Shown here: in pieces, positions 1 through 5,728 of the stretch
Layout: each line of letters opens with the position of its first letter
Numbering within the stretch: the first letter of the stretch is position 1
Assembly (NCBI GenBank): GCA_041552135.1
Contig: JBFELL010000137.1
Location: 1 to 7,944 of the forward strand
Direction: 5' to 3'
DNA from: SZUA-186 sp041552135
GTDB lineage: Bacteria > Pseudomonadota > Gammaproteobacteria > UBA9214
Length of the DNA: 7,944 nt
Program-made: the position numbers and the translations under genes
The notes under the pieces: model-generated
Told to the model about the DNA's origin: nothing
Databases searched by the model: none
The model's input: the letters and a program-made list of their open reading frames with translations, nothing else

Positions 1-23
1 AGGGATGGTGGTCGGGACCCGGA

Positions 24-53
24 TGAGAAATGCGGGCTAGCCCGCATTTCTCA
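24..53. repeat. Perfect 30-bp palindrome (two abutting element ends)
   Basis: Bases 24-53 are a perfect 30-bp palindrome centred on CTAG (37-40): each arm reads TGAGAAATGCGGG outward from CTAG. The right arm (41-53) is the outer part of the terminal repeat of the element at 37-284. The left arm, extended to 18-36 (CCCGGATGAGAAATGCGGG), resembles that element's right-hand terminus with one indel and one substitution. I read the palindrome as the right end of one repeat unit and the left end of the next, sharing a CTAG. As RNA it would form a strong hairpin, but no T-tract follows on either strand, so I do not call it a terminator. Confidence 0.8.
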
Positions 54-284
54 CCAGGATCACGGGAGCAGGCGCAGGATTCGTGTTCGTAAGCGCCGCT
101 CTGGAGCGAAAAGCGTAGCCGTAGCTACGGTTTGAGTGAAGCGCCAGCTTACGGACACGAAGACTAGCCTGAACCGTGATAGGCAGGCTTGAAAAACACA
201 CGGTATTTTCGCTCATACGAGATTCATCAAACGGACCAGCCCCTTATCCGTATTCCGCGCCGCCTGGTGAGTAATGCGGGCTAG
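37..284. mobile_element. MITE-like element with 18-bp TIRs and CTAG borders
   Basis: The left terminus 41-58 (CCCGCATTTCTCACCAGG) is the reverse complement of the right terminus 263-280 (CCTGGTGAGTAATGCGGG) at 17 of 18 positions. Both are bounded on the outside by CTAG (37-40 and 281-284), which would fit a 4-bp target duplication. The 240-bp unit has no transposase or plausible coding region. Its inside holds a long imperfect palindrome (59-180) and an 82-bp stretch (181-262) with no recognisable feature. This is the layout of a non-autonomous transposable element. The right CTAG supplies the stop codon of ypjD on the minus strand. The parent family is not identified: IS5-type and IS1380-type elements both make short duplications, but I cannot assign it. 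Because CTAG is itself palindromic, it could be part of the repeat rather than a duplication. Confidence 0.55.
59..180. repeat. Long imperfect inverted repeat inside the element
   Basis: The two arms share matching blocks in inverted order: ATCACGG (59-65) with CCGTGAT (174-180), TCGTGT (81-86) with ACACGA (155-160), and CGTAAGC (88-94) with GCTTACG (147-153). The 12-bp palindrome CCGTAGCTACGG (119-130) lies near the centre. The left arm starts directly after the left terminal repeat, while the right arm ends 82 bp before the right terminal repeat. The ancestral unit may therefore have been close to a full palindrome, with 181-262 added later (inference). A transcript would fold into a long interrupted hairpin. 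Confidence 0.65.
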
Positions 285-1087
285 CGGTTAAGAATCAGTT
301 CCAGCACCAGCTTGCTGCCAAAATAGGCCAGCATGAGAAAGATAAAGCCGCCAACGGTCCAGCGTATGGCGGTGCGTCCGCGCCAGCCGAAGCGCCAGCG
401 CCCCCAGAGCAGGGTGGCAAACACCAGCCAGGCGACGAAGGACAGTACGGTCTTGTGCACAAGATGCTGGGCGAAGATGTCTTCCAGAAACAGGACACCG
501 GTCAGCAGCGCCAGCGTCAGCAGGGCGAAGCCGACGCCGATCATCTCGAACATCAGGCCTTCCATGGTTTGCAGCGGTGGCAGCGAGCGTATGAAACCGC
601 CGGGCTGGCGGTTATGCAGGTGGTGTTCCTGCACGGCAAGCAACAGCGCCTGCACTACGGCGAGGCCGAGGATGCTGTAGGCCAGCAGGGATATCAGGAT
701 ATGCGTATCCAGCTGCCAGGAGGTGCTGCTGACGCTCGGTCTGGCAGGGAAGAGCAGCAGCAGGGCGATGCTGACCGCCGCTGCGGCGAAGACCACGATG
801 CCGAGGTTTTCGACCGGTTCCCGGAAGGCCGCCAGCAGCAGGAGTGCCGCGGTGAGCAGCGCGATCAGTGATGCGGCATTGACGAGGCCGAGGTTGAGAC
901 CGCTTTCGGTCAGGATGGCAGGGTAGAGCAGGGCAGCGTGGGCGAGGAGTGCGACGGTGCCGATGAGCAGGATCCGGATGCGTCCGACGTCACCCTCGCC
1001 CGGTCCCCGGACAAGGCGCACGACCAGCAGGACGCTTGCCAGCAGGTAGAGTGCAATCGCCAGGGGCCCGGTAATCGAAGACGTCAT
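281..1087 (-). CDS. ypjD: CcsA/YpjD-like cytochrome c assembly membrane protein
   Basis: Encodes a 268-residue inner-membrane protein of the cytochrome c assembly (CcsA/CcmC-like) family, close in length to E. coli YpjD (about 263). About eight hydrophobic segments are visible near residues 8-26, 38-60, 67-87, 94-113, 128-150, 177-201, 210-228 and 241-264. Histidines at the start of two helices (H129 in QLDTHI and H211 in LVHKTV) sit where this family places candidate haem ligands. The C-terminal signature WGRWRFGWRGR (about 228-238) is typical of the YpjD branch. The classical tryptophan-rich haem-handling motif of true CcsA is not evident, so a direct role in cytochrome c maturation is uncertain. 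The ATG at 1087 is chosen because it directly precedes the first membrane segment and follows a weak GTGAGA ribosome site. The frame stays open to 1228, but those 47 residues are unlike the family. The gene diverges from ffh, as in E. coli. Its TAG stop lies in the CTAG border of the repeat element. Confidence 0.9.
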   Translation of the reverse strand: MTSSITGPLAIALYLLASVLLVVRLVRGPGEGDVGRIRILLIGTVALLAHAALLYPAILTESGLNLGLVNAASLIALLTAALLLLAAFREPVENLGIVVFAAAAVSIALLLLFPARPSVSSTSWQLDTHILISLLAYSILGLAVVQALLLAVQEHHLHNRQPGGFIRSLPPLQTMEGLMFEMIGVGFALLTLALLTGVLFLEDIFAQHLVHKTVLSFVAWLVFATLLWGRWRFGWRGRTAIRWTVGGFIFLMLAYFGSKLVLELILNR

Positions 1088-1172
1088 GTTCTCACGCCAT
1101 GCAGTTGATACGGGGGGCATCATCGCATAACCGGGCATGGCATAGAAGCACGGCCTCGCGCTTCCCGGGGAG

Positions 1173-1201
1173 GATGATTTGCTGCTGCCAGCCGTTATAA
1201 T
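1173..1201 (+). promoter_or_regulatory. Probable sigma-70 promoter of ffh
   Basis: A perfect TATAAT stands at 1196-1201, 38 bp before the ffh start codon. The hexamer 17 bp upstream (GATGAT, 1173-1178) is a poor match to TTGACA. A better-looking TTGCTG (1179-1184) is only 11 bp away, too close to act with this -10. The same bases read TTATAA on the other strand, so ypjD could use an overlapping -10, though no good -35 is visible there. Transcription would start near 1208. Confidence 0.5.
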
Positions 1202-1239
1202 CACCCTTCCGGTTTCCGATACAGGCACGCCAAACGATC

Positions 1240-2607
1240 ATGTTCGACAATCTGACCGATCGCCTCTCCACGACCATCCGTAACCTGCGCGGGCAGGGGC
1301 GGCTGACCGAAGACAATATCAGGGACACGCTGCGTGAAGTGCGCATGGCGCTGCTGGAGGCCGATGTCGCGCTGCCGGTGGTCAAGGAATTCATCGATCG
1401 GGTCAGGGAGCGTGCCACGGGGCAGGAGGTACTCAAGAGCCTGACGCCGGGACAGACGCTGGTCAAGGTGGTCAATGATGAACTGGTCAAGGTCATGGGG
1501 GAGGCCAATGATGCGCTGAACCTTGCCGTGCAGCCGCCGGCGGTGGTGCTCATGGCCGGGCTGCAGGGTTCGGGCAAAACCACCAGCAGCGCCAAGCTGG
1601 CGCGTCTGCTGCAGGAGCGCAACCGCAAGTCGGTCCTGCTGGCCAGTTGCGATATCTACCGGCCTGCGGCTATCGACCAGCTCGAGACACTGGCGCGCGA
1701 GGTCAAGGCGGAATTCTTCCCGAGCCACACCGGCCAGCAACCGGTCGAGATAGCCAGTGCGGCGGTCGCCCATGCACGCAATCACCTCATCGATGTGGTG
1801 ATTATCGATACCGCCGGTCGACTGCATATCGATCAGGACATGATGACCGAGATCCGCGATCTGCATACGGCGCTGGATCCGGTCGAGACCCTGTTTGTGG
1901 TTGACAGTATGACCGGTCAGGATGCGGCCAACACGGCACGGACCTTCAACGATGCCCTGCCGCTGACCGGCGTCATCCTGACCAAGACCGACGGTGACGC
2001 CCGTGGCGGTGCCGCCCTGTCGATTCGCAGCATCACCGGCAAACCCGTCAAGTTCATCGGTGTCGGCGAGAAGACCGCCGCGCTGGAGCCGTTTCACCCT
2101 GACCGGGTCGCATCGCGCATTCTCGGGATGGGCGATGTGCTCAGTCTGGTCGAGGAGGCGCAGCAGAAGGTCGATCAGGACAAGGTCGCCAGGCTCGCAG
2201 GCAAGCTATCGAAGGGCAAGCGCTTCGATATGGGCGATTTTCGCGATCAGCTGGAGCAGATGCTGAACATGGGCGGGCTGACGTCATTGATGGACAAGCT
2301 GCCGGGCATGGGGCAGGTACCGAAAGAGGCCATGGCCATGGCAGACGATGGCCAGATCCGGCGCATGGTCGCGATCATCAACTCCATGACGGCGCAGGAG
2401 CGGCGTTTCCCGGATGTCATCAAGGGCTCGCGGCGCCGACGTATTGCGGCGGGTTCCGGCACGCAGGTGCAGGATGTCAACCGCCTGCTGAAGCAGTACA
2501 TCCAGATGCGCAAGATGATGAAGAAAATGTCGAAGGGCGGGATGAGCAAGATGCTGCGCGGCATGAAGGGCAGGATGCCGCCGGGGGGTATGCCGTTTCA
2601 GGGCTGA
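1240..2607 (+). CDS. ffh: Signal recognition particle GTPase Ffh
   Basis: Ffh binds 4.5S RNA to form the bacterial signal recognition particle. It captures hydrophobic signal sequences on ribosomes and delivers them to the receptor FtsY at the membrane. The 455-residue length is normal (E. coli 453). The N domain spans roughly residues 1-95. The G domain follows, with P-loop GLQGSGKTT (107-115), DTAGR (190-194), TKTDGDARGG (248-257) and GVGE (274-277). The methionine-rich M domain runs from about 325, with the SRP RNA-binding helix region KGSRRRRIAAGSG (395-407) and a basic, Met-rich tail (MRKMMKKMSKGGMSKMLRGM). All key motifs are intact. The ATG is fixed by the family N-terminus MFDNLTDRLS. 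Only a weak upstream purine stretch (ACAGG, 1221-1225) could serve as a ribosome site. The gene probably forms its own transcript, because a long gap and a new promoter separate it from rpsP. Confidence 0.98.
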   Translation: MFDNLTDRLSTTIRNLRGQGRLTEDNIRDTLREVRMALLEADVALPVVKEFIDRVRERATGQEVLKSLTPGQTLVKVVNDELVKVMGEANDALNLAVQPPAVVLMAGLQGSGKTTSSAKLARLLQERNRKSVLLASCDIYRPAAIDQLETLAREVKAEFFPSHTGQQPVEIASAAVAHARNHLIDVVIIDTAGRLHIDQDMMTEIRDLHTALDPVETLFVVDSMTGQDAANTARTFNDALPLTGVILTKTDGDARGGAALSIRSITGKPVKFIGVGEKTAALEPFHPDRVASRILGMGDVLSLVEEAQQKVDQDKVARLAGKLSKGKRFDMGDFRDQLEQMLNMGGLTSLMDKLPGMGQVPKEAMAMADDGQIRRMVAIINSMTAQERRFPDVIKGSRRRRIAAGSGTQVQDVNRLLKQYIQMRKMMKKMSKGGMSKMLRGMKGRMPPGGMPFQG

Positions 2608-2612
2608 GGGGG

Positions 2613-2653
2613 TTTTCGCATGGCGAAAAAAAACGGTGGCCTTGGCCACCGTT
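2613..2653. terminator. Two tandem hairpins after ffh; T-tract only on minus strand
   Basis: Just after the ffh stop, TTTTCGC (2613-2619) pairs with GCGAAAA (2623-2629) around an ATG loop. AACGGTGGC (2632-2640) then pairs with GCCACCGTT (2645-2653) around a CTTG loop. The second stem is strong (9 bp), but the plus strand continues GTAACTG with no T run, so it is a weak plus-strand terminator and may instead protect the ffh mRNA 3' end. On the minus strand the second hairpin is followed by eight or more T residues (complement of the A run at 2626-2633), the form of an intrinsic terminator for leftward transcription. No leftward gene was identified. Confidence 0.55.
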
Positions 2654-3115
2654 GTAACTGCGCTGTATCGGCGAGAATTTTCGTACTTATTATCGTTATT
2701 TTGAACTCTGGTTTTGTTAGCTGCCGTGCGCGAACCCGTTATTGTTCTGTGCAATGAATCCGGATTTTTTGTTCTTGCTCCTGCTCTCCCCCCACGTGAT
2801 ATGCATGTCTTCTTGTTCCTGTAATAGAGCAAGCCGCGTGCCAACTCGAAAAACAGTATGAATTCAAGCGACTTATCGTCACATACTTGACGCACCGGGA
2901 GCGCCCCATGGCGGTTTCGTAAGGCAGGCCGACAGTCCGGTGATCGACAATCCCGGCGCGATCGGACTGAATATTAATATCAAACAACCAGTTGCGAGTG
3001 CCTGGCGCGTTGTCCCGTTCGTCTGTAATGTATTTCGACAGATCCTTGCGGTCTGTCAGGCGACCACGGTAGCCATCCTCAAGGCCGGAACTTCATGCCA
3101 ATTGCCTGTTGGCCC
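2654..3115. other. Gene-free gap between ffh and the trmD operon
   Basis: No convincing gene was found on either strand. Composition drops to about 45-48% GC over 2700-2880, well below the neighbouring genes. Visible structure: an interrupted 11-bp stem, CAGTCCG (2933-2939) plus ATCG (2943-2946) with CGATCGGACTG (2959-2969), and an 8-bp stem with one wobble pair (3037-3044 with 3050-3057). The 10-bp palindrome ATATTAATAT lies at 2970-2979. None is followed by a T-tract on the plus strand. The short open frames (for example 66 codons from 2940 on plus and 82 codons from 2987 on minus) start at GTG or TTG without a ribosome site and resemble nothing I know. No tRNA, 4.5S RNA or 6S RNA signature was seen. 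The stretch may be decayed sequence or hold an unrecognised small RNA. Confidence 0.6.
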
Positions 3116-3143
3116 TTCACATTTTCCGGTAATCGAGTAGAAT
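3116..3143 (+). promoter_or_regulatory. Promoter of the rpsP-rimM-trmD-rplS operon
   Basis: TTCACA (3116-3121) and TAGAAT (3138-3143) are separated by 16 bp, a good sigma-70 match. The discriminator just after the -10 (TGCGCGG, 3144-3150) is GC-rich. In gammaproteobacteria that is typical of ribosomal RNA and ribosomal protein promoters under stringent (ppGpp/DksA) control; applying it here is inference. Transcription would start near 3150, giving a leader of about 66 bases that contains a small hairpin (CCGCT 3171-3175 with AGCGG 3182-3186). Confidence 0.7.
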
Positions 3144-3215
3144 TGCGCGGTTTTAACGGCCGCGAAATATCCGCTCTACCAAGCGGCACCGGGTTTACAG
3201 CGAGGAAACAGATTC

Positions 3216-3461
3216 ATGGTGACTATCAGAATGTCACGCGGCGGCGCGAAGAAGCGCCCGTTTTACCACATTGTGGTGACGGACAGCCGCAACAAGCGCG
3301 ACGGCCGCTACATCGAACGCATCGGCTTTTTCAACCCGATTGCAACCGGCAAGGAAGAGCGCCTGCGCATCGACACGGAGCGGGCTGACTACTGGCATTC
3401 CAAGGGTGCCCAGATATCGGACCGCGTCGAGAAACTGCTGAAGGATTACCGGCAGCAGTAG
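3216..3461 (+). CDS. rpsP: Small ribosomal subunit protein bS16
   Basis: bS16 binds 16S rRNA in the 5' domain and is needed for 30S assembly. The 81-residue product is standard length and carries the family signature from its first residues: MVTIRMSRGGAKKRPFYHIV, then DSRNKRDGRYIERIGFFNP and the GAQISDRVEKLL tail. The ATG at 3216 is set by the conserved N-terminus MVTIR and by a ribosome site GAGGA at 3202-3206, nine bases upstream. It is the first gene of the operon. The next gene, rimM, starts 27 bp downstream, and its product acts in maturation of the same 30S subunit. Confidence 0.98.
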   Translation: MVTIRMSRGGAKKRPFYHIVVTDSRNKRDGRYIERIGFFNPIATGKEERLRIDTERADYWHSKGAQISDRVEKLLKDYRQQ

Positions 3462-3488
3462 TCAACGGCCGGCCGGCGATCTCCGGAA

Positions 3489-3995
3489 ATGTCGGACGAG
3501 ACGCCGATTGTCATGGGACGGATCGCCGGACCCTATGGCATCAGGGGCTGGGTGCATGTCGTGTCGTTCACGACACCGCCGGAGAACCTGCTCGAGTACC
3601 GGCCCTGGTACCTCGGACGGGACAGGCGCTGGCAGGACAGCGGTATCGTCGAGGCGCGTCGCCACGGCAAGGGGCTGGTTGCCAAACTGCCGGGTTGCGA
3701 TGACCGTGATGCGGCGGCGGCGCTCAAGGGGACGCAGATCGGTGTTCACCGCGAACAGTTACCCGGGCCCGGCGAGGGTGAATATTACTGGCATGACCTC
3801 GTGGGGCTGCGGGTGCAGACAACGCAGGGCATGGAGCTTGGCACCGTCGATCACCTGATCGAGACCGGTGCCAACGATGTACTGGTCGTCAGGGGGGAAC
3901 GGGAGCGCCTGATACCGTTCATCCGGGGCCAGGTCGTTCTGTCGATAGACCTGGCCGCCGGGGAAATGCGGGTTGACTGGGATCCGGAGTTCTAG
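3489..3995 (+). CDS. rimM: 16S rRNA processing protein RimM
   Basis: RimM is a 30S assembly factor that binds ribosomal protein uS19 and helps mature the 3' (head) domain of 16S rRNA. The 168-residue product has the usual two parts. The N-terminal RimM barrel starts with IVMGRIAGPYGIRGWVHV (about residues 7-24) and continues through GCDDRDAAAALKG (69-81). The C-terminal PRC-barrel starts near EYYWHDLVGL (98-107) and includes ETGANDVLVV (125-134) and ERLIPFI (139-145), closing with VDWDPEF. It is a little shorter than E. coli RimM (182), mainly at the N-terminus. The ATG at 3489 lacks a clear ribosome site, so translation may depend on that of rpsP. The gene ends TAG at 3993-3995, whose G is the first base of the trmD GTG start. 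Confidence 0.97.
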   Translation: MSDETPIVMGRIAGPYGIRGWVHVVSFTTPPENLLEYRPWYLGRDRRWQDSGIVEARRHGKGLVAKLPGCDDRDAAAALKGTQIGVHREQLPGPGEGEYYWHDLVGLRVQTTQGMELGTVDHLIETGANDVLVVRGERERLIPFIRGQVVLSIDLAAGEMRVDWDPEF

Positions 3996-4735
3996 TGCGC
4001 TTTGACGTCATTACGCTGTTCCCCGGGATGATCAGGGCACAGTCGGCACACGGCATACAGGGACGCGCGGTTGAACGGGGCCTGGTCGAGGTCGTGACCT
4101 GGAACCCGCGAGACTACACCCGGGACAGGCACGGATCGGTCGACGACCGGCCGTACGGCGGCGGCCCTGGCATGGTCATGCAGGTGCAACCGCTGCGCGA
4201 CACGCTGCGTGCGGTGCGGGCGGCGGCCGGCAAGGCCCCGGTGATTTACCTGTCACCGCAGGGACAGCGGCTGACGCAGGCGAAGGTGCGCGAACTGGCC
4301 GGTATGGCGGGTATCATTCTGCTGGCAGGGCGCTACGAGGGTATCGACGAGCGCATCATCGACACACAGGTCGATGAGGAGCTGTCGGTCGGGGACTACG
4401 TGCTCAGCGGCGGTGAACTGCCCGCCCTGGTCGTGATGGACGCGATCACGCGGCTCATCCCGGGTGCGCTGGGCGACGCGGACTCGGCGCTGGAGGATTC
4501 CTTCATGGGCGGGATGCTGGATTATCCGCACTACACCCGACCGGAGGAAATCGACGGCTTGCGGGTACCGCAACCGCTGCTGGGCGGGAACCACGCCGAG
4601 ATACGGCGCTGGCGCCTGAAGCAGGCGCTGGGCAGGACCTGGCTGCGGCGGCCCGATTTGCTGCAGGTGGTGGGACTGGATGCCGAGCGGCAGGCCCTGC
4701 TGGACGAATTTATCGAGGAACACAAACAGTCGTAG
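3995..4735 (+). CDS. trmD: tRNA (guanine-N1-)-methyltransferase TrmD
   Basis: TrmD uses S-adenosylmethionine to methylate N1 of G37, next to the anticodon in tRNAs that have G36, preventing +1 frameshifts. The 246-residue product is of family length. Knotted SPOUT-fold motifs are intact: RPYGGGPGMVM (52-62), YLSPQG (85-90), AGRYEGIDER (111-120), and SVGDYVLSGGE (131-141) with RLIPG (153-157). The catalytic Asp region is DSFMGGMLDYPHYTRP (168-183; D168 matches D169 of E. coli). The C-terminal tRNA-binding domain holds VPQPLLGGNH and the helix RRWRLKQAL. The start is GTG at 3995, overlapping the rimM stop by one base (TAGTG), with CGGAG at 3985-3989 as ribosome site. The overlap suggests translation coupled to rimM, and with the GTG start fits the low TrmD output known in E. 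coli relative to the ribosomal proteins. Confidence 0.98.
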   Translation: MRFDVITLFPGMIRAQSAHGIQGRAVERGLVEVVTWNPRDYTRDRHGSVDDRPYGGGPGMVMQVQPLRDTLRAVRAAAGKAPVIYLSPQGQRLTQAKVRELAGMAGIILLAGRYEGIDERIIDTQVDEELSVGDYVLSGGELPALVVMDAITRLIPGALGDADSALEDSFMGGMLDYPHYTRPEEIDGLRVPQPLLGGNHAEIRRWRLKQALGRTWLRRPDLLQVVGLDAERQALLDEFIEEHKQS

Positions 4736-4737
4736 TC

Positions 4738-4751
4738 GCGGGATTTCCCGC
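4738..4751 (+). promoter_or_regulatory. Small hairpin between trmD and rplS
   Basis: GCGGG (4738-4742) and CCCGC (4747-4751) form a 5-bp GC stem with an ATTT loop, starting two bases after the trmD stop and ending ten bases before the rplS ribosome site. It has no T-tract. It could block ribosome run-through or shield the downstream message, helping rplS to be expressed at a different level from trmD. This role is inferred from position only. Confidence 0.35.
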
Positions 4752-4774
4752 AACCGGGAACAGAGGAAAGTGTC

Positions 4775-5119
4775 ATGAACATCATTGAAGAACTGGAAAA
4801 CGAGCAGCTGAAACAGGATGTGCCGGAATTCTCGCCGGGCGATACCGTCGTGGTGCAGGTCAAGGTCAAGGAAGGCAACCGTGAACGGCTGCAGGCCTTC
4901 GAGGGTGTTGTGATCGCCAGGCGCAACCGCGGCCTGAACTCGGCCTTTACCGTTCGCAAGATCTCCCACGGTGAGGGTGTCGAGCGTGTTTTCCAGACGC
5001 ACAGTCCGGCCATCGCCGCCATCAAGGTGAAACGTCGTGGTGACGTGCGTCGCGCCAAGCTGTACTACCTGCGCGAACGCTCGGGCAAGTCTGCGCGCAT
5101 CAAGGAGAAGCTCTCCTGA
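4775..5119 (+). CDS. rplS: Large ribosomal subunit protein bL19
   Basis: bL19 lies at the subunit interface of the 50S particle and takes part in bridges to the 30S subunit. The 114-residue product matches E. coli L19 (115) along its whole length: MNIIEELENEQLKQDVPEF, then the SH3-like barrel with PGDTVVVQVKVKEG, LQAFEGVVIARRNRGLNSAF, TVRKISHGEGVERVFQTHSP and the basic tail KVKRRGDVRRAKLYYLRER. The ATG at 4775 has a strong ribosome site (GAGGA at 4763-4767, seven bases upstream), in contrast to the weak signals of rimM and trmD. It is the last gene of the operon: a strong terminator follows 28 bp after its stop. Confidence 0.98.
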   Translation: MNIIEELENEQLKQDVPEFSPGDTVVVQVKVKEGNRERLQAFEGVVIARRNRGLNSAFTVRKISHGEGVERVFQTHSPAIAAIKVKRRGDVRRAKLYYLRERSGKSARIKEKLS

Positions 5120-5147
5120 GGCAGGCCGCGGCAGCAGATACGGCAAT

Positions 5148-5175
5148 AACGGGTACCTTCGGGTACCCGTTTTCG
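5148..5175 (+). terminator. UUCG-capped intrinsic terminator of the trmD operon
   Basis: AACGGGTACC (5148-5157) pairs perfectly with GGTACCCGTT (5162-5171) around a TTCG loop. The loop is closed by C-G, giving the extra-stable cUUCGg tetraloop. The stem runs straight into TTTTCGTTT on the plus strand. This is a textbook Rho-independent terminator, placed 28 bp after rplS and 59 bp before the chosen start of the alkyltransferase gene. Confidence 0.93.
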
Positions 5176-5230
5176 TTTGCGCGCCGCTTTCAAAGATGCC
5201 TTTGAGTCGAAGCCGGAAGAGGGCGCGGAT

Positions 5231-5728
5231 TTGACAGACGGCCGCTACGATATCGTGATGGATACGCCGCCCGGCAGGCTGGGCATACGCCTGCAAGACA
5301 GCCGGGTTGTCGCCATCGACTACGTGACCCGCCGAACACGGCTCAGACCTCCCGCCTCGCCATTTGCCCGACGGGTAGTCGGCGCACTGGACGGCTGGCT
5401 GCGGGATGCTTCAAACCCGCTCGATATACCGGTGTCGCTGGCCGGTACCGGGTTCCAGCAGCGCGTATGGGCGGCGTTGCGGCGCATCCCGCAGGGCGAG
5501 GTCAGGACCTACGGCGAACTTGCCAGCCAGCTGGGCAGCGGGGCAAGGGCGGTCGACAACGCCTGCCGTCGTAACCCCGTGCCGATCATCGTAGCCTGTC
5601 ACCGCGTGGTCGCCGCTTGCGGTGCGGGTGGTTATGGCGGGCGCACCGGCGGTGCCGTACTGCAGCGCAAGCTCTGGCTGCTGCGCCACGAAGGCGTGTC
5701 CGTGGCCCTTGAAAACGGCCTGAGGTGA
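5231..5728 (+). CDS. ogt: Methylated-DNA--protein-cysteine methyltransferase, ACHR variant
   Basis: A suicide DNA repair protein that moves the alkyl group from O6-alkylguanine (and O4-alkylthymine) in DNA onto its own cysteine. From the chosen start it has 165 residues. The N-terminal half is poorly conserved. The C-terminal DNA-binding domain is clear: TGFQQRVWAALRRIPQGEV followed by RTYGELASQL, the Arg-finger segment ARAVDNACRRNPVPI, the active-site C123 within IIVACHRVV, and the lid GGYGGRTGG with KLWLLRHEG. Two departures stand out: the usual PCHR reads ACHR, and ARAVG reads ARAVD. The nucleophile Cys, His and Arg are kept, so activity is plausible. The start is TTG at 5231, preceded by GGAAGAGGG (5215-5223). 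An earlier TTG at 5177 lies in the tail of the rplS terminator and is less likely; ATG 5258 would remove part of the first strand. No own promoter was found. The symbol is a family-level label. Confidence 0.88.
   Translation: MTDGRYDIVMDTPPGRLGIRLQDSRVVAIDYVTRRTRLRPPASPFARRVVGALDGWLRDASNPLDIPVSLAGTGFQQRVWAALRRIPQGEVRTYGELASQLGSGARAVDNACRRNPVPIIVACHRVVAACGAGGYGGRTGGAVLQRKLWLLRHEGVSVALENGLR

Noticed and set aside
1088..1228. N-terminal extension of ypjD (open frame to 1228)
   Set aside because: The 47 extra residues are unlike the family, overlap the probable ffh promoter, and the ATG at 1087 precisely precedes the first membrane helix.
1201..2097. Long open frame antisense to ffh (298 codons)
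   Set aside because: It mirrors ffh codon bias in GC-rich DNA; the product is rich in Arg, Gln and His and resembles no family. The same applies to the other antisense frames over trmD-rplS (4253-5296) and htpG (6623-7582).
2754..2861. 35-codon plus-strand frame with a hydrophobic leader-like start (MNPDFLFLLLLSP)
   Set aside because: No ribosome site and no promoter; the leucine run comes from a T/C-rich stretch and is probably chance.
2887..2911. Second sigma-32-like promoter (CTTGACG ... CCCCATGG)
   Set aside because: The spacer is only 10 bp, too short for sigma-32, both elements have mismatches, and no gene follows closely.
2739..2987. 82-codon minus-strand frame in the ffh-rpsP gap
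   Set aside because: TTG start, no ribosome site, no recognisable motif, and composition of a chance frame. The leftward terminator-like hairpin nearby is kept as a separate finding.
2940..3140. 66-codon plus-strand GTG frame before rpsP
   Set aside because: No ribosome site, runs into the operon promoter, and resembles nothing known.
3171..3190. tRNA-like fragment (GCTCTACCAA) in the rpsP leader
   Set aside because: The rest of a tRNA cloverleaf is absent; it is just a small hairpin.
5177..5230. Upstream TTG start of the alkyltransferase
   Set aside because: It lies in the T-rich tail of the rplS terminator with no ribosome site. TTG at 5231 has a good one and begins just before the first family-like strand.
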